IMG/VR virus record: IMGVR_UViG_3300007346_000190
Location: 1 to 26,061 of that record
Reading direction: 5' to 3' (one strand)
From: a virus
Length of the DNA: 26,061 nucleotides
Shown: positions 13,400 to 20,868 of the stretch, one piece after another
How positions within the stretch are numbered: the stretch's first letter is position 1
Layout: each line of letters begins with the position of its first letter
Program-made: the position numbers and the translations under genes
Notes under the pieces: model-generated
The model's database searches: none
What the model was told of the DNA's origin: nothing
What the model saw: only the letters and a program-made list of their open reading frames with translations

Positions 13400-13673
13400 A
13401 CACGGTGAAGTCAATCCACTTAATGTTCATAACTTACGTAAGTGGGACGAATGCCCTCCGCATTTTGAAAAAGTATTTTTCGAATCTCGTACTTACGATA
13501 GAGACATTCTAAACTGGATATATGAAAATTTAGAAGGTCGTTTCTATTTAGGTGAGCACATTACTACTGATTCAGGATCTTTGGTTAGTCGCAAGTGTGC
13601 GGCCTTTGAACGTCACAGTGAAGCCAGTTATTTTACACTAATGCTAGATACTTTTAACAAAAACCAGTTTTAA
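13392..13673 (+). CDS. Hypothetical phage protein (93 aa)
   Basis: ATG 13392 overlaps the previous gene by eight bases. The 93 residues include NVHNLRKWDECPPHFEKVFF, DRDILNWIYENLEGRFYLGE and CAAFERHSEASYFTLML. The WIYENLEGRFYLG pattern suggests a compact globular protein. It could be a small regulator or virion protein; I cannot place it. It ends just before the 13681 hairpin. Confidence 0.65.
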   Translation: MLKHGEVNPLNVHNLRKWDECPPHFEKVFFESRTYDRDILNWIYENLEGRFYLGEHITTDSGSLVSRKCAAFERHSEASYFTLMLDTFNKNQF

Positions 13674-13680
13674 AAAAATT

Positions 13681-13724
13681 TCTCCGTTGTCTGTAAGGGT
13701 TAAATATCTTTACAAACACGGAGA
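13681..13724 (+). promoter_or_regulatory. Hairpin that hides a ribosome site, with a late-promoter-like box in its loop
   Basis: TCTCCGT (13681-13687) pairs with ACGGAGA (13718-13724), and TGTAA (13692-13696) pairs with TTACA (13710-13714). The right arm contains the GGAG (13720-13723) ribosome site for GTG 13730. GTTAAATA (13699-13706) sits in the apical loop. A read-through transcript would fold and mask the site; one started from the loop box (near 13712) would lack the left arm and be free. This is the logic known for the T4 lysozyme gene e. Confidence 0.55.
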
Positions 13725-13729
13725 TTTTT

Positions 13730-13948
13730 GTGGCAGAAGAAGACCAAAAACAAACAACCCCTTTACAAGTTCAAGACCTAGTTGTTGCACTAGAAGCAAT
13801 TCAACTAGCATCTAATCGTGGTGCTTACAGAGTAGAAGAATTTACTGCTATTGGTCAAGCATACACAAACTTATACAATTTTTTAGTGGCTAGTGGAGTA
13901 GTAACTCCTCAACAGCCAGAGCAACCCGCTCCCGAAGAAAATCAATAA
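13730..13948 (+). CDS. Conserved phage protein (72 aa), probably late
   Basis: Starts at GTG 13730, with GGAG at 13720-13723. The 72 residues have a helical core (LQVQDLVVALEAIQLASNRG, then YRVEEFTAIGQAYTNLYNFL) and a Pro/Gln/Glu-rich tail. I recall a homologous pattern (IQxAxxRGAxRxEELxxxG) in cyanophage myoviruses, of unknown function. The apparent late-gene control suggests a virion or assembly role, which is inference. Confidence 0.72.
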   Translation: MAEEDQKQTTPLQVQDLVVALEAIQLASNRGAYRVEEFTAIGQAYTNLYNFLVASGVVTPQQPEQPAPEENQ

Positions 13949-13959
13949 AGGATATTTTT

Positions 13960-14631
13960 ATGATTAAGCACGTCGGTAAACATAACAGCCGCAAAGTTGT
14001 TATTCTATATAGAAAAGTACCAGAAGAGGATCATATGTGTCTAGTCACATATCCAGATGCATTACCTGTACATATTCATGATGACATCATGCAAGCACTG
14101 GAATCTGATTCAGGACAACAAGCAAAAGAGTTCAGTGATTACTTATTTAGGTATACTTTGCGAGACGGCAACAATGCATTACAAACATTGCACTCCGAAG
14201 CAATGATCAAAAAAGTTCCTACCAATCAAGTTATTGTTACTCCAACTGCAACATCAAATGTTAGACTAGATGAACTAAATGCTATCCTTGACAAAATGGC
14301 TCTTGGCGAAGAAGCCATTAAAGAAATGGCTGACTTAGATGCCAATGCAGGAATGGTAACTCGAAGGAGAACCAATGAAGGCCAGGACGTGGGCGAACTA
14401 CGTGCTCCTCCTGGAAGTGCTCAACCTGCACAAGTACAAGGAACCGCAAATGCCACAGACTTCTTAAGCGATGATCAAATTGCTACGCAACGTAGAGCAC
14501 AGGCAATGAAGATGGCCGCAGAAGCAAAACAATTACTTGCAGAGTCTGAGCGTTTAATGGCAGAGGCTGCTAATCTTTCCGGTGAGACAAAGAATGCCCC
14601 AAGGAAAAAAGCCAAAGCCAAAACGGCTTAA
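13960..14631 (+). CDS. Conserved marine T4-like phage protein (223 aa), possibly structural
   Basis: ATG 13960 with AAAGGA upstream. The first ~125 residues contain MIKHVGKHNSRKVVILYRKV, PEEDHMCLVTYPDALPVHIH and KKVPTNQVIVTPTATSNVRL then DELNAILDKM, a pattern I remember from cyanophage myovirus genomes near structural and replication genes. The C-terminal ~60 residues form an Ala/Glu/Lys/Met-rich coiled coil (KMAAEAKQLLAESERLMAEA) with a Lys/Ala tail. Compared with the relatives I recall, the tail seems long. No activity known. It overlaps the next gene by 38 bases. Confidence 0.75.
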   Translation: MIKHVGKHNSRKVVILYRKVPEEDHMCLVTYPDALPVHIHDDIMQALESDSGQQAKEFSDYLFRYTLRDGNNALQTLHSEAMIKKVPTNQVIVTPTATSNVRLDELNAILDKMALGEEAIKEMADLDANAGMVTRRRTNEGQDVGELRAPPGSAQPAQVQGTANATDFLSDDQIATQRRAQAMKMAAEAKQLLAESERLMAEAANLSGETKNAPRKKAKAKTA

Positions 14632-14923
14632 CTTAAACAATAAAAAAGCATGGCGTGAGATTCTCAAGGACGTAGAGAAAAAAGAAGTACCGGTACACGT
14701 ATTAGAACGTTTAATAGTACATCTTAAAGATGGCACTGAAGTAAATATTGATATCAAACATATATTATCTGAAGGTGCCGATCCCGATGAGATCGAGCAC
14801 CATGTTAGTAAAAAATTAGAAGAACTTGATCAATATATTGCTAATGTAGATTTCTATGTTGATGTAGATCTGGTTGAGCAGGCAATCCAGCCCGAGACAG
14901 ATAGAATACTTTCTAACTTATGA
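14594..14923 (+). CDS. Conserved marine T4-like phage protein (109 aa)
   Basis: The start at ATG 14594 (MPQGKKPKPKRLNLNNKKAW) was preferred to the upstream GTG at 14582 because it gives the expected basic N-terminus. After the basic stretch come EILKDVEKKEVPVHVLERLI, VHLKDGTEVNIDIKHIL and DPDEIEHHVSKKLEELDQYI, then an acidic YVDVDLVEQAIQPETDRIL end. The pattern matches a cyanophage conserved hypothetical that often follows the previous gene. Function unknown. Its stop overlaps the DHFR start (ATGA). Confidence 0.75.
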   Translation: MPQGKKPKPKRLNLNNKKAWREILKDVEKKEVPVHVLERLIVHLKDGTEVNIDIKHILSEGADPDEIEHHVSKKLEELDQYIANVDFYVDVDLVEQAIQPETDRILSNL

Positions 14924-15426
14924 TTAAAGCAATATTTGCCGTCGACACCTGGGGTGGCATGGGATTCCGAGGTAGCCTCCCATGGCCGCACCACAGTGAA
15001 GACATGCAGTATTTTAAAAAGCAAACAGAAGGACATGTTGTAGTAATGGGCAGACGTACATACGATGATCCTAAAATGCCTAAGCCTTTGAAAAATCGAA
15101 TAACGTATGTAGCAACCAATCGTCCACTTTATACTGCCGGCACAGTCAAGGGTAATTTAGTCGAGCAAGTTCCGTTACTGCAAAAACGTCATCCCAATAA
15201 GCACATTTGGATAATCGGTGGTCCTGAGATTATCCTCTCCTGTAAAGACATTATTGACGAAATGCACGTTACTCATTTCAAAAGTCAATTCAAAAGTGAT
15301 GTCAAAATAGACATGCGTAAGATGACTTTGATGATGCGAGCAATGGGTGCTTGGCCCAGTCAAGACGGAAAATGTACTTGGACTGTTTACAAAAACGTTG
15401 ACATTTTCAGGCCCTTGTCAGTATAA
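14920..15426 (+). CDS. folA: Dihydrofolate reductase
   Basis: A 168-residue DHFR reducing dihydrofolate with NADPH, which regenerates the folate used by the thymidylate synthase encoded next. Visible motifs are [19 protein letters not shown] (4-22, the substrate/cofactor loop), the acidic ED at 27-28 in the position of the catalytic acid, [10 protein letters not shown] (41-50) with the NADPH-binding Arg/Thr, and WIIGGPEI (97-104). The [10 protein letters not shown] loop replaces the common GxIGxxxxLPW. Length is normal. ATGA overlap with the previous gene; the end of this gene contains the thyA promoter. Confidence 0.9.
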   Translation: MIKAIFAVDTWGGMGFRGSLPWPHHSEDMQYFKKQTEGHVVVMGRRTYDDPKMPKPLKNRITYVATNRPLYTAGTVKGNLVEQVPLLQKRHPNKHIWIIGGPEIILSCKDIIDEMHVTHFKSQFKSDVKIDMRKMTLMMRAMGAWPSQDGKCTWTVYKNVDIFRPLSV

Positions 15427-15427
15427 T
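15398..15427 (+). promoter_or_regulatory. Consensus sigma-70 promoter of thyA
   Basis: Perfect TTGACA (15398-15403), 18-base spacer, perfect TATAAT (15422-15427), inside the end of the DHFR gene. ATG 15434 is six bases after the -10 and there is no ribosome site between, so the message would be leaderless, as at the exonuclease gene. Confidence 0.7.
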
Positions 15428-15433
15428 ACAGTT

Positions 15434-16333
15434 ATGAAAACTTATTTAGATGCACTCCGGTTTGTTTTAGACAATGGCGTAACTAAAACAGACCGTACAG
15501 GTACAGGTACTGTCAGTGTGTTTGGCATGCAACAACGCTACAACTTGGCTGACGGTTTTCCTGCTGTCACTACAAAGAAACTGGCCTGGAAGAGCGTAGT
15601 TTCAGAGTTGCTGTGGTTCATTGAAGGTTCAGGGGACGAAAATCGTCTACGAGAGATACTACATGGTAGTAGAGCGTCTGAAAAGACAACCATCTGGACT
15701 GCCAATGCCACAGCTCCGTATTGGACAAACAAATACAAAAAGTTTCCGCCCCGAGGTCCACAGTTTGAAGGAGACCTAGGCAGAGTCTATGGAGTACAAT
15801 GGCGTCATTGGCAAGCCAAGGATCAAGTATTTGATGGTCCCAGTAAGTTAGTGTATCGTGAAGTAGATCAATTAGCAAACTTGATTGAGGGTATTAAAAA
15901 GGATCCTAATGGACGTAGACATATTTTAACTGCATGGAATCCAGCAGAACTAGATGATATGGCACTACCTCCTTGCCACGTGTTCAGTCAGTTCTATGTT
16001 GCAGATGGTAAACTTAGTTGCCAAATGTATCAACGCAGTTGTGACATGTTTTTAGGCGTGCCTTTTAATATTGCGTCTTATGCCTTACTAACGCACATGA
16101 TTGCACAAGTGTGCGATTTAGCGGTTGGAGAGTTCGTTCACGTGCTGGGCGACGCACATATATACCTAAACCATGTAGAGCAAGTAAAAGAACAATTAGA
16201 GCGTGAACCATTACCTGCTCCACATCTAAAACTAAATTCAGAATGCAAGACGATAGATTCATTCGGTATGGAGGATATCGAGCTCATTGGCTATACCTCA
16301 CACCCCCCGATTCGAGCAGACATGGCAGTATGA
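15434..16333 (+). CDS. thyA: Thymidylate synthase ThyA
   Basis: A 299-residue ThyA that makes dTMP from dUMP and methylene-tetrahydrofolate. The start at ATG 15434 was chosen over a longer frame from 15347 that only overlaps DHFR. Key residues: R21 in KTDRTGTGT (phosphate binding), W61 in ELLWFIEG, C181 in LPPCHVF (nucleophile), RRH at 161-163, and N212 in [10 protein letters not shown]. The Asn at 212 is the residue that favours dUMP; dCMP hydroxymethylases have Asp, so this is not a T4 gp42-like enzyme. An insertion at about 78-105 ([16 protein letters not shown]) is shared with other phage and bacterial ThyA. It probably works with the DHFR just upstream and the dCMP deaminase on the other strand. 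Confidence 0.93.
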   Translation: MKTYLDALRFVLDNGVTKTDRTGTGTVSVFGMQQRYNLADGFPAVTTKKLAWKSVVSELLWFIEGSGDENRLREILHGSRASEKTTIWTANATAPYWTNKYKKFPPRGPQFEGDLGRVYGVQWRHWQAKDQVFDGPSKLVYREVDQLANLIEGIKKDPNGRRHILTAWNPAELDDMALPPCHVFSQFYVADGKLSCQMYQRSCDMFLGVPFNIASYALLTHMIAQVCDLAVGEFVHVLGDAHIYLNHVEQVKEQLEREPLPAPHLKLNSECKTIDSFGMEDIELIGYTSHPPIRADMAV

Positions 16334-16578
16334 TAAAACTTAAAGTCTATGAATTTCCAATGGGCGATGTAGAAGACCCGGAAATTTATGTGGCTGAACC
16401 TTTGTATCGCTGGGAAAAAGAAACAGAACAAGGACAATGGGTTATGGAGCATGCTGTAGAACGACCTGTGTTTTACATAGGACATTGTATGTTAACTTAT
16501 GGTTACCGATGTAGAGTAGAAGCTATCCTATCAGACGAAGACGCTACGTTTTTTCAATTAAAGTGGGGCAACAATTGA
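16330..16578 (+). CDS. Conserved marine T4-like phage protein (82 aa)
   Basis: ATGA overlap with thyA sets the start at 16330; a longer frame from 16243 is rejected. The 82 residues contain [40 protein letters not shown] and [14 protein letters not shown]. The [11 protein letters not shown]...WEKxxxGQWVMxxAV pattern is one I recall from cyanophage hypotheticals. Function unknown. The ending overlaps the TTG start of the epimerase. Confidence 0.75.
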   Translation: MIKLKVYEFPMGDVEDPEIYVAEPLYRWEKETEQGQWVMEHAVERPVFYIGHCMLTYGYRCRVEAILSDEDATFFQLKWGNN

Positions 16579-17561
16579 ACGTATTAGTAACTGGTGCCAG
16601 TGGATTCATTGGACATAATGTTGTAAAATATCTAGAACAAGAAGGACATACATGTTTTGGTATAGACAGTTTTACCAATTACAATTTTATTCCTAAAGAT
16701 GAACTTGAATACTTAAAGCGTGAACGCAAACGCAAAGTAAGATGTAACACACACAACATTGATATTAGAAATCGCAAAGGCATTTCAGATATGATGTTGG
16801 CATTCCACCCTAAGATGGTAGTACACCTTGCCAGTTTTCCTAGACAGCGTGTAGTACTACAAAATCCTGTGGTAGGCAGTGAAGTAATGATCACTGGTTT
16901 AATTAACTTATTGGAAGAGTGCAAAAATCATTGTGTAAAGAAGTTTGTCTACATTAGTTCCAGTATGGTCTATGGAGATTTTGAACAAGACTTTGTCACA
17001 GAAACTGCACAGTGTACGCCACAAGGTCAGTACGCTATTATGAAATTAGCGGGCGAACAAATTGTAGCAGACTATGCACGCCGCATAGGCATGGACTATG
17101 TTATTGTTCGTCCCAGTGCAGTCTATGGTGAATTGGATGTCGACGACAGAGTAGTCAGCAAGTTCATGCTAAGTGCATTACAGGGCAAGACCTTACAAGT
17201 ACAAGGCGCACAGGAAGTATTAGACTTTACACACGTCGACGACACTGCCAAAGGAATTGCATTGGCGGCATTAGAATCCAAAGCCAATGGCAACATCTAT
17301 AACATCACACGCAGTAATCCCATTGCGCTAACGTTAGAGGGTGCTGCCCAACTTTGTATAGATATTGTAGGTCGTGGCAGTTACGAAGTTCAAGATAGAG
17401 ACTTAAACTTTCCCAAACGTGGTAGACTTAGTATTGAACGAGCACAGGCAGACTTAGGCTATTTCCCCACAGTAGATGTAGAACAAGGTTTTGAACGATA
17501 TCACGCTTGGTTAGTAGGAAGTAAATTTTGGCAACACAAATTATCCCTTTTACCGGCGTAG
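16575..17561 (+). CDS. NAD-dependent nucleotide-sugar epimerase/dehydratase (extended SDR)
   Basis: A 328-residue extended short-chain dehydrogenase. The start was set at TTG 16575 ([10 protein letters not shown]), giving the usual Rossmann opening and overlapping the previous stop as TTGA, with GGGG six bases upstream; GTG 16563 would add four residues. Motifs: GASGFIG (7-13, dinucleotide binding), IDIRNRK (62-68), HLASFPR (84-90), SSSMVYG (128-134) and the catalytic pair Y153 and K157 in YAIMK. Such enzymes act on UDP- or GDP-sugars (epimerisation, dehydration). It is followed by a DegT aminotransferase, the classic pairing for an amino- or deoxy-sugar. The exact sugar is not predictable. 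Confidence 0.88.
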   Translation: MNVLVTGASGFIGHNVVKYLEQEGHTCFGIDSFTNYNFIPKDELEYLKRERKRKVRCNTHNIDIRNRKGISDMMLAFHPKMVVHLASFPRQRVVLQNPVVGSEVMITGLINLLEECKNHCVKKFVYISSSMVYGDFEQDFVTETAQCTPQGQYAIMKLAGEQIVADYARRIGMDYVIVRPSAVYGELDVDDRVVSKFMLSALQGKTLQVQGAQEVLDFTHVDDTAKGIALAALESKANGNIYNITRSNPIALTLEGAAQLCIDIVGRGSYEVQDRDLNFPKRGRLSIERAQADLGYFPTVDVEQGFERYHAWLVGSKFWQHKLSLLPA

Positions 17562-18634
17562 CACGTCAATATCAAAACCTACGTGAAGAACTGTTAGCAG
17601 TAACAGATCAGGTCTACACCAGTGGACAAATGCTGGACGGTGACTATACTCAAAAGTTTGAACAGGAAATAGCAAAACGTTGCCATAGACGTTATGCAGT
17701 AGCAGTAGGCAGCGGCACACAGGCTTTAGTATTTGCACAACAACTGTTGTTTCAAGAACCTGTAAAGATTATTATTCCTACAATTAGTTTTATTGCTACA
17801 ATAAACGCTGTGTTATTAAACGGCAACACACCTGTGTTATGCGACACAGATGATCAAGCACTGATAAATTTGGAAAGTATGGACTATGCCATAGATGCTG
17901 CCGGCATACAGGCAGTAATGTACGTAAACATATTTGGCAACGTTGTTGACTACGACAGATTCTACAACATCTGTAGATTTTTTAATAAAGACATAAAAAT
18001 TATCGAGGATGCTGCACAGAGTTTTGGTGCAAGTTATCGGGGCATGCCCAGTGGCTGTCTTGGAGACGTAAGCATTTTAAGTTTTGATCCTACAAAGAAC
18101 TTGCCCAACTATGGATCAGGTGGCATGGTGTTAGTGGACAATTTGGCAGATGCCAAAACCATACGTGACTACAGAGACAACGGCAAAACCAACAGTCATG
18201 ACATAACTGGCACTAACAGTAAAATGTCAGAAGTAGACTGCGCTCAAATGTTGGTTAAGTTAGAGCATTTTGATCAGTGGCAGCGAAGACGCCAACAGAT
18301 AGCCAATTACTATACACAAGAACTTCGGGACATTGTAGACACACCTCGAGTAACTGAAGGTGCAGAACATGCTTGGCACAAGTATGTAATTAAAACTGTG
18401 GACCGTAGTGGCTTACTTAAACACATGACTACCAGAGGCATTGAAGTAAAGGTACACTACGAACGTCCTTTATACGAATATCCTGTGGGCTATCCCTATA
18501 TTAACTACGTAGCAGAGTTATACAGGGAAGCCAGTGCGTTCTGTGTTGAATGTTTGAGTTTACCTATCTATCCAGAAATGGAAGATACGGAAGTAGAACG
18601 TGTAGTTAGTACAGTTAAGGGTTACCTGCGTTAA
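17528..18634 (+). CDS. DegT/DnrJ/EryC1-type PLP aminotransferase
   Basis: A 368-residue sugar aminotransferase of fold-type I. The start is TTG 17528 with AGGAAG six bases upstream, overlapping the epimerase by 34 bases; the next in-frame ATG is far inside. Visible motifs: GSGTQAL (61-67, PLP phosphate region), IIEDAAQSFGA (158-168, with the PLP-contacting Asp161), SFDPTKNL (185-192, Schiff-base Lys190), and GSGGM (196-200). These enzymes transfer an amino group from glutamate to a keto-sugar nucleotide. Together with the epimerase it would make an amino-sugar donor. It ends in a 20-base convergent overlap with the minus-strand operon. Confidence 0.88.
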   Translation: MATQIIPFTGVARQYQNLREELLAVTDQVYTSGQMLDGDYTQKFEQEIAKRCHRRYAVAVGSGTQALVFAQQLLFQEPVKIIIPTISFIATINAVLLNGNTPVLCDTDDQALINLESMDYAIDAAGIQAVMYVNIFGNVVDYDRFYNICRFFNKDIKIIEDAAQSFGASYRGMPSGCLGDVSILSFDPTKNLPNYGSGGMVLVDNLADAKTIRDYRDNGKTNSHDITGTNSKMSEVDCAQMLVKLEHFDQWQRRRQQIANYYTQELRDIVDTPRVTEGAEHAWHKYVIKTVDRSGLLKHMTTRGIEVKVHYERPLYEYPVGYPYINYVAELYREASAFCVECLSLPIYPEMEDTEVERVVSTVKGYLR

Positions 18635-20438
18635 AGCGTTCTTGTAACCACTGCCAATCGTAACTGAGTTTTAGTTTATCGTAGTCACCACTGACTTCAC
18701 GATAATAATCGACTGCATCTTGTGCGCCTTTTAAGCAGTATTCACTGTACTGGCCAGTGGCTTTGGTCAACCAAGTGTTTAGTCTATGTTTGTTTTCTAC
18801 AGTAGGTGTTTGCTCTTGAAACTGCTGTAGTTTTAATACTTCACGGAAAGCAGTACGCCATGTCATCCAAGCACTTTGGTTAAACATGGCTTCGCCACTT
18901 AGTATAGGAACCACTTCGTGTTCTTGTGTTAGTGTAAAATCTAACCCTGGATCATTATTAGCCAAAACTAATTTTTTGTTATAAGCAATTATGGCTTGAT
19001 GCCCATACTCCAAACCGTTTATAGGATTACGTGCATGGAAAATATAGTGCTTGGGCTGTTGCCAATAATCCGGTTGCCAGCGCCAATCGAAATCTCGATC
19101 TGCTTTTAATTTGGCAAATATTGCAAAGAACCAGGGAGTTTCGCTCATTCGGGCAGCAGCCTGATAGGCCTGTGTTCTACCATTCACACCTCGAACCCAT
19201 TTTACAACGTAACGCCTACTGGGATTGACACAGGCCTGTAGCCAATCAAAATAAAATTGTTCGTCGGGTTCGCCATTACTGATATAGATAATATCCAACG
19301 GTTCTTCAGCGAAAAAGTGTACGTCTCGGTCCTCTACGTGGGGATAATCGTAGATTTGTGTGCGTAAATGTGCCTTTACATCACGGGGTATGGCACACAC
19401 CGCCTTGCTAGTGCTAAATGCTGTTGCAATACGATCTTTTTCGGTCCAAAGGCAAGGATGCCAATGAGTATAAAGATTTGGTTGATTGGTAAACAGAGCG
19501 TATGGTGCAGTGAATTGATAGTTCTTTACTTCCGAAACTAAATTATCACCTTGATAATAATGTACAGGCATTTCTACTCTGGGCACACGAAATGTGTCGA
19601 CATAATTGATTACATTAAACCAATCTAATAACTCCAAATCATACATTTGATTTTTAAAACTTTGCACATGTATCAAAAATGTATCACCACGTTTTTGGCT
19701 TTCGCTGTAAAAGCAGTGAATCATTTCACGTTGACTTTCTTCTGGATGCCAAGTAAAGTCAAAATCTGTGTAATCACAAATGCTGCTGGTAATCCAAACA
19801 AACTCTGTTGTGGCTAAGTTGACGATACGTTTGAAAACTGTTAAATGATTATCCACATATCTAGTTCGTTTAATGTCAGGATACAGTACTTGCAGTTTTT
19901 GGTATCGTTCTGCGCTGCCAGGATCAAGAAAATCCATGTAAAATATCTGTGTAGCATTTGCACGGACCTTTTGGCTATTTGAATATTTTATACCAGCAGT
20001 GCCGTTGTATATAGGTCCGCCTTCACGTTGGTGTTGTGTGGGAAATCTATATTCGTAGTCGGGTTCAATGGTGTCAGGATGCCAACTAAAATCAAAATCT
20101 GCGGTATCACACAACTCGGGCACAGACCATTTGGTCATGTCCACTAAACGCCGAACTGACTGTTCCTGTCTGAAGTGCCATTCTCGATTACCAGCAGTCC
20201 ACTTGCGAGCAAAGTAAACATCCGCATTACGTTGCCATTGACTGGCAAATACATGTACATGATCACGTTCCCATGGTGGAGGTTGCCATTCGAAGTCAAA
20301 GCCTGTATAATCGTTATTGCCGTGTATGTACCAAAAGTATTCAGTACGACTCAGTTCAGCCGCTTGTTCTAAACTTGCAGCAGGCTGTTCAAATGCAAAA
20401 AGATTGGGTTTACGGTCTTGATAAAATACGTCAAACAT
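18615..20438 (-). CDS. 607-residue repeat protein, glycosyltransferase-like phage family (tentative)
   Basis: A large protein with four internal copies of one pattern, roughly an aromatic strand, then D-x-FDFxWxP, then H-x-F-xSQ: residues 33-69 (DYTGFDFEWQP, HVFASQWQ), 108-138 (ADFDFSWHP, FPTQHQ), 212-249 (DYTDFDFTWHP, CFYSESQK) and 435-470 (RDFDWRWQP, YIFHAR). The C-terminal part (about 381-607), starting LDIIYISNGEPDEQFYFDWL and including AWMTWRTAFREVLKL and HRLNTWL, resembles a cyanophage family of unknown function that I associate with GT-A-like transferases. It could add sugars built by the epimerase/aminotransferase pair; that is inference. It is the last gene of the minus operon, overlapping dCMP deaminase by eight bases. 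Confidence 0.7.
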   Translation of the reverse strand: MFDVFYQDRKPNLFAFEQPAASLEQAAELSRTEYFWYIHGNNDYTGFDFEWQPPPWERDHVHVFASQWQRNADVYFARKWTAGNREWHFRQEQSVRRLVDMTKWSVPELCDTADFDFSWHPDTIEPDYEYRFPTQHQREGGPIYNGTAGIKYSNSQKVRANATQIFYMDFLDPGSAERYQKLQVLYPDIKRTRYVDNHLTVFKRIVNLATTEFVWITSSICDYTDFDFTWHPEESQREMIHCFYSESQKRGDTFLIHVQSFKNQMYDLELLDWFNVINYVDTFRVPRVEMPVHYYQGDNLVSEVKNYQFTAPYALFTNQPNLYTHWHPCLWTEKDRIATAFSTSKAVCAIPRDVKAHLRTQIYDYPHVEDRDVHFFAEEPLDIIYISNGEPDEQFYFDWLQACVNPSRRYVVKWVRGVNGRTQAYQAAARMSETPWFFAIFAKLKADRDFDWRWQPDYWQQPKHYIFHARNPINGLEYGHQAIIAYNKKLVLANNDPGLDFTLTQEHEVVPILSGEAMFNQSAWMTWRTAFREVLKLQQFQEQTPTVENKHRLNTWLTKATGQYSEYCLKGAQDAVDYYREVSGDYDKLKLSYDWQWLQERFNAGNP

Positions 20439-20868
20439 CTAACTGTTCTACTCGGACTCCAGATTTCTTAAGGAATTCAATTCCAGCAGTATCACGATAA
20501 TGACTGCGATAGTAAACACTGTGAATTCCACTTTGATAAACAAGTTTTGCACAGTCCAAACACGGGCTATGAGTAATAAACAATACAGCACCATCACCAC
20601 TTTCCGTGCTTTTTGCCAACTTAGCGATTGCGTTTGTTTCTGCATGTAGTACCTCTGGCTTGGTGTTTAGTCTTTCTTCGCCGCCTTTGTCATAGCCTAC
20701 AAAGTTTTCGCAGGTGTTATCCCAACCTGACGGCATACCATTGTAACCAATACTGATAATCCTGTCGTCCTTGACAATGATTGCACCTACTTTAGCACGA
20801 ACAGCAGTACTACATTCTGCAAATACTTCTGCTGTTCGCATAAAGGCCTGTTTATGTTTTTCTTTCAT
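20431..20868 (-). CDS. dCMP deaminase
   Basis: A 145-residue zinc-dependent deoxycytidylate deaminase making dUMP for the thymidylate synthase across the junction. The zinc and catalytic motifs are HAETNAIAK (75-83, His75 and Glu77) and SPCLDCAK (101-108, Cys103 and Cys106). GYNGMPSGWDNTCEN (41-55) is the usual substrate loop of phage dCMP deaminases. Length is normal for the phage form. It lies between the carbamoyltransferase (four-base overlap) and the repeat protein. Confidence 0.9.
   Translation of the reverse strand: MKEKHKQAFMRTAEVFAECSTAVRAKVGAIIVKDDRIISIGYNGMPSGWDNTCENFVGYDKGGEERLNTKPEVLHAETNAIAKLAKSTESGDGAVLFITHSPCLDCAKLVYQSGIHSVYYRSHYRDTAGIEFLKKSGVRVEQLDV

Noticed and set aside
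15434-16333. dCMP or dUMP hydroxymethylase for modified DNA
   Set aside because: N212 in [10 protein letters not shown] is the Asn expected for thymidylate synthase; a T4 gp42-like dCMP enzyme has Asp there.
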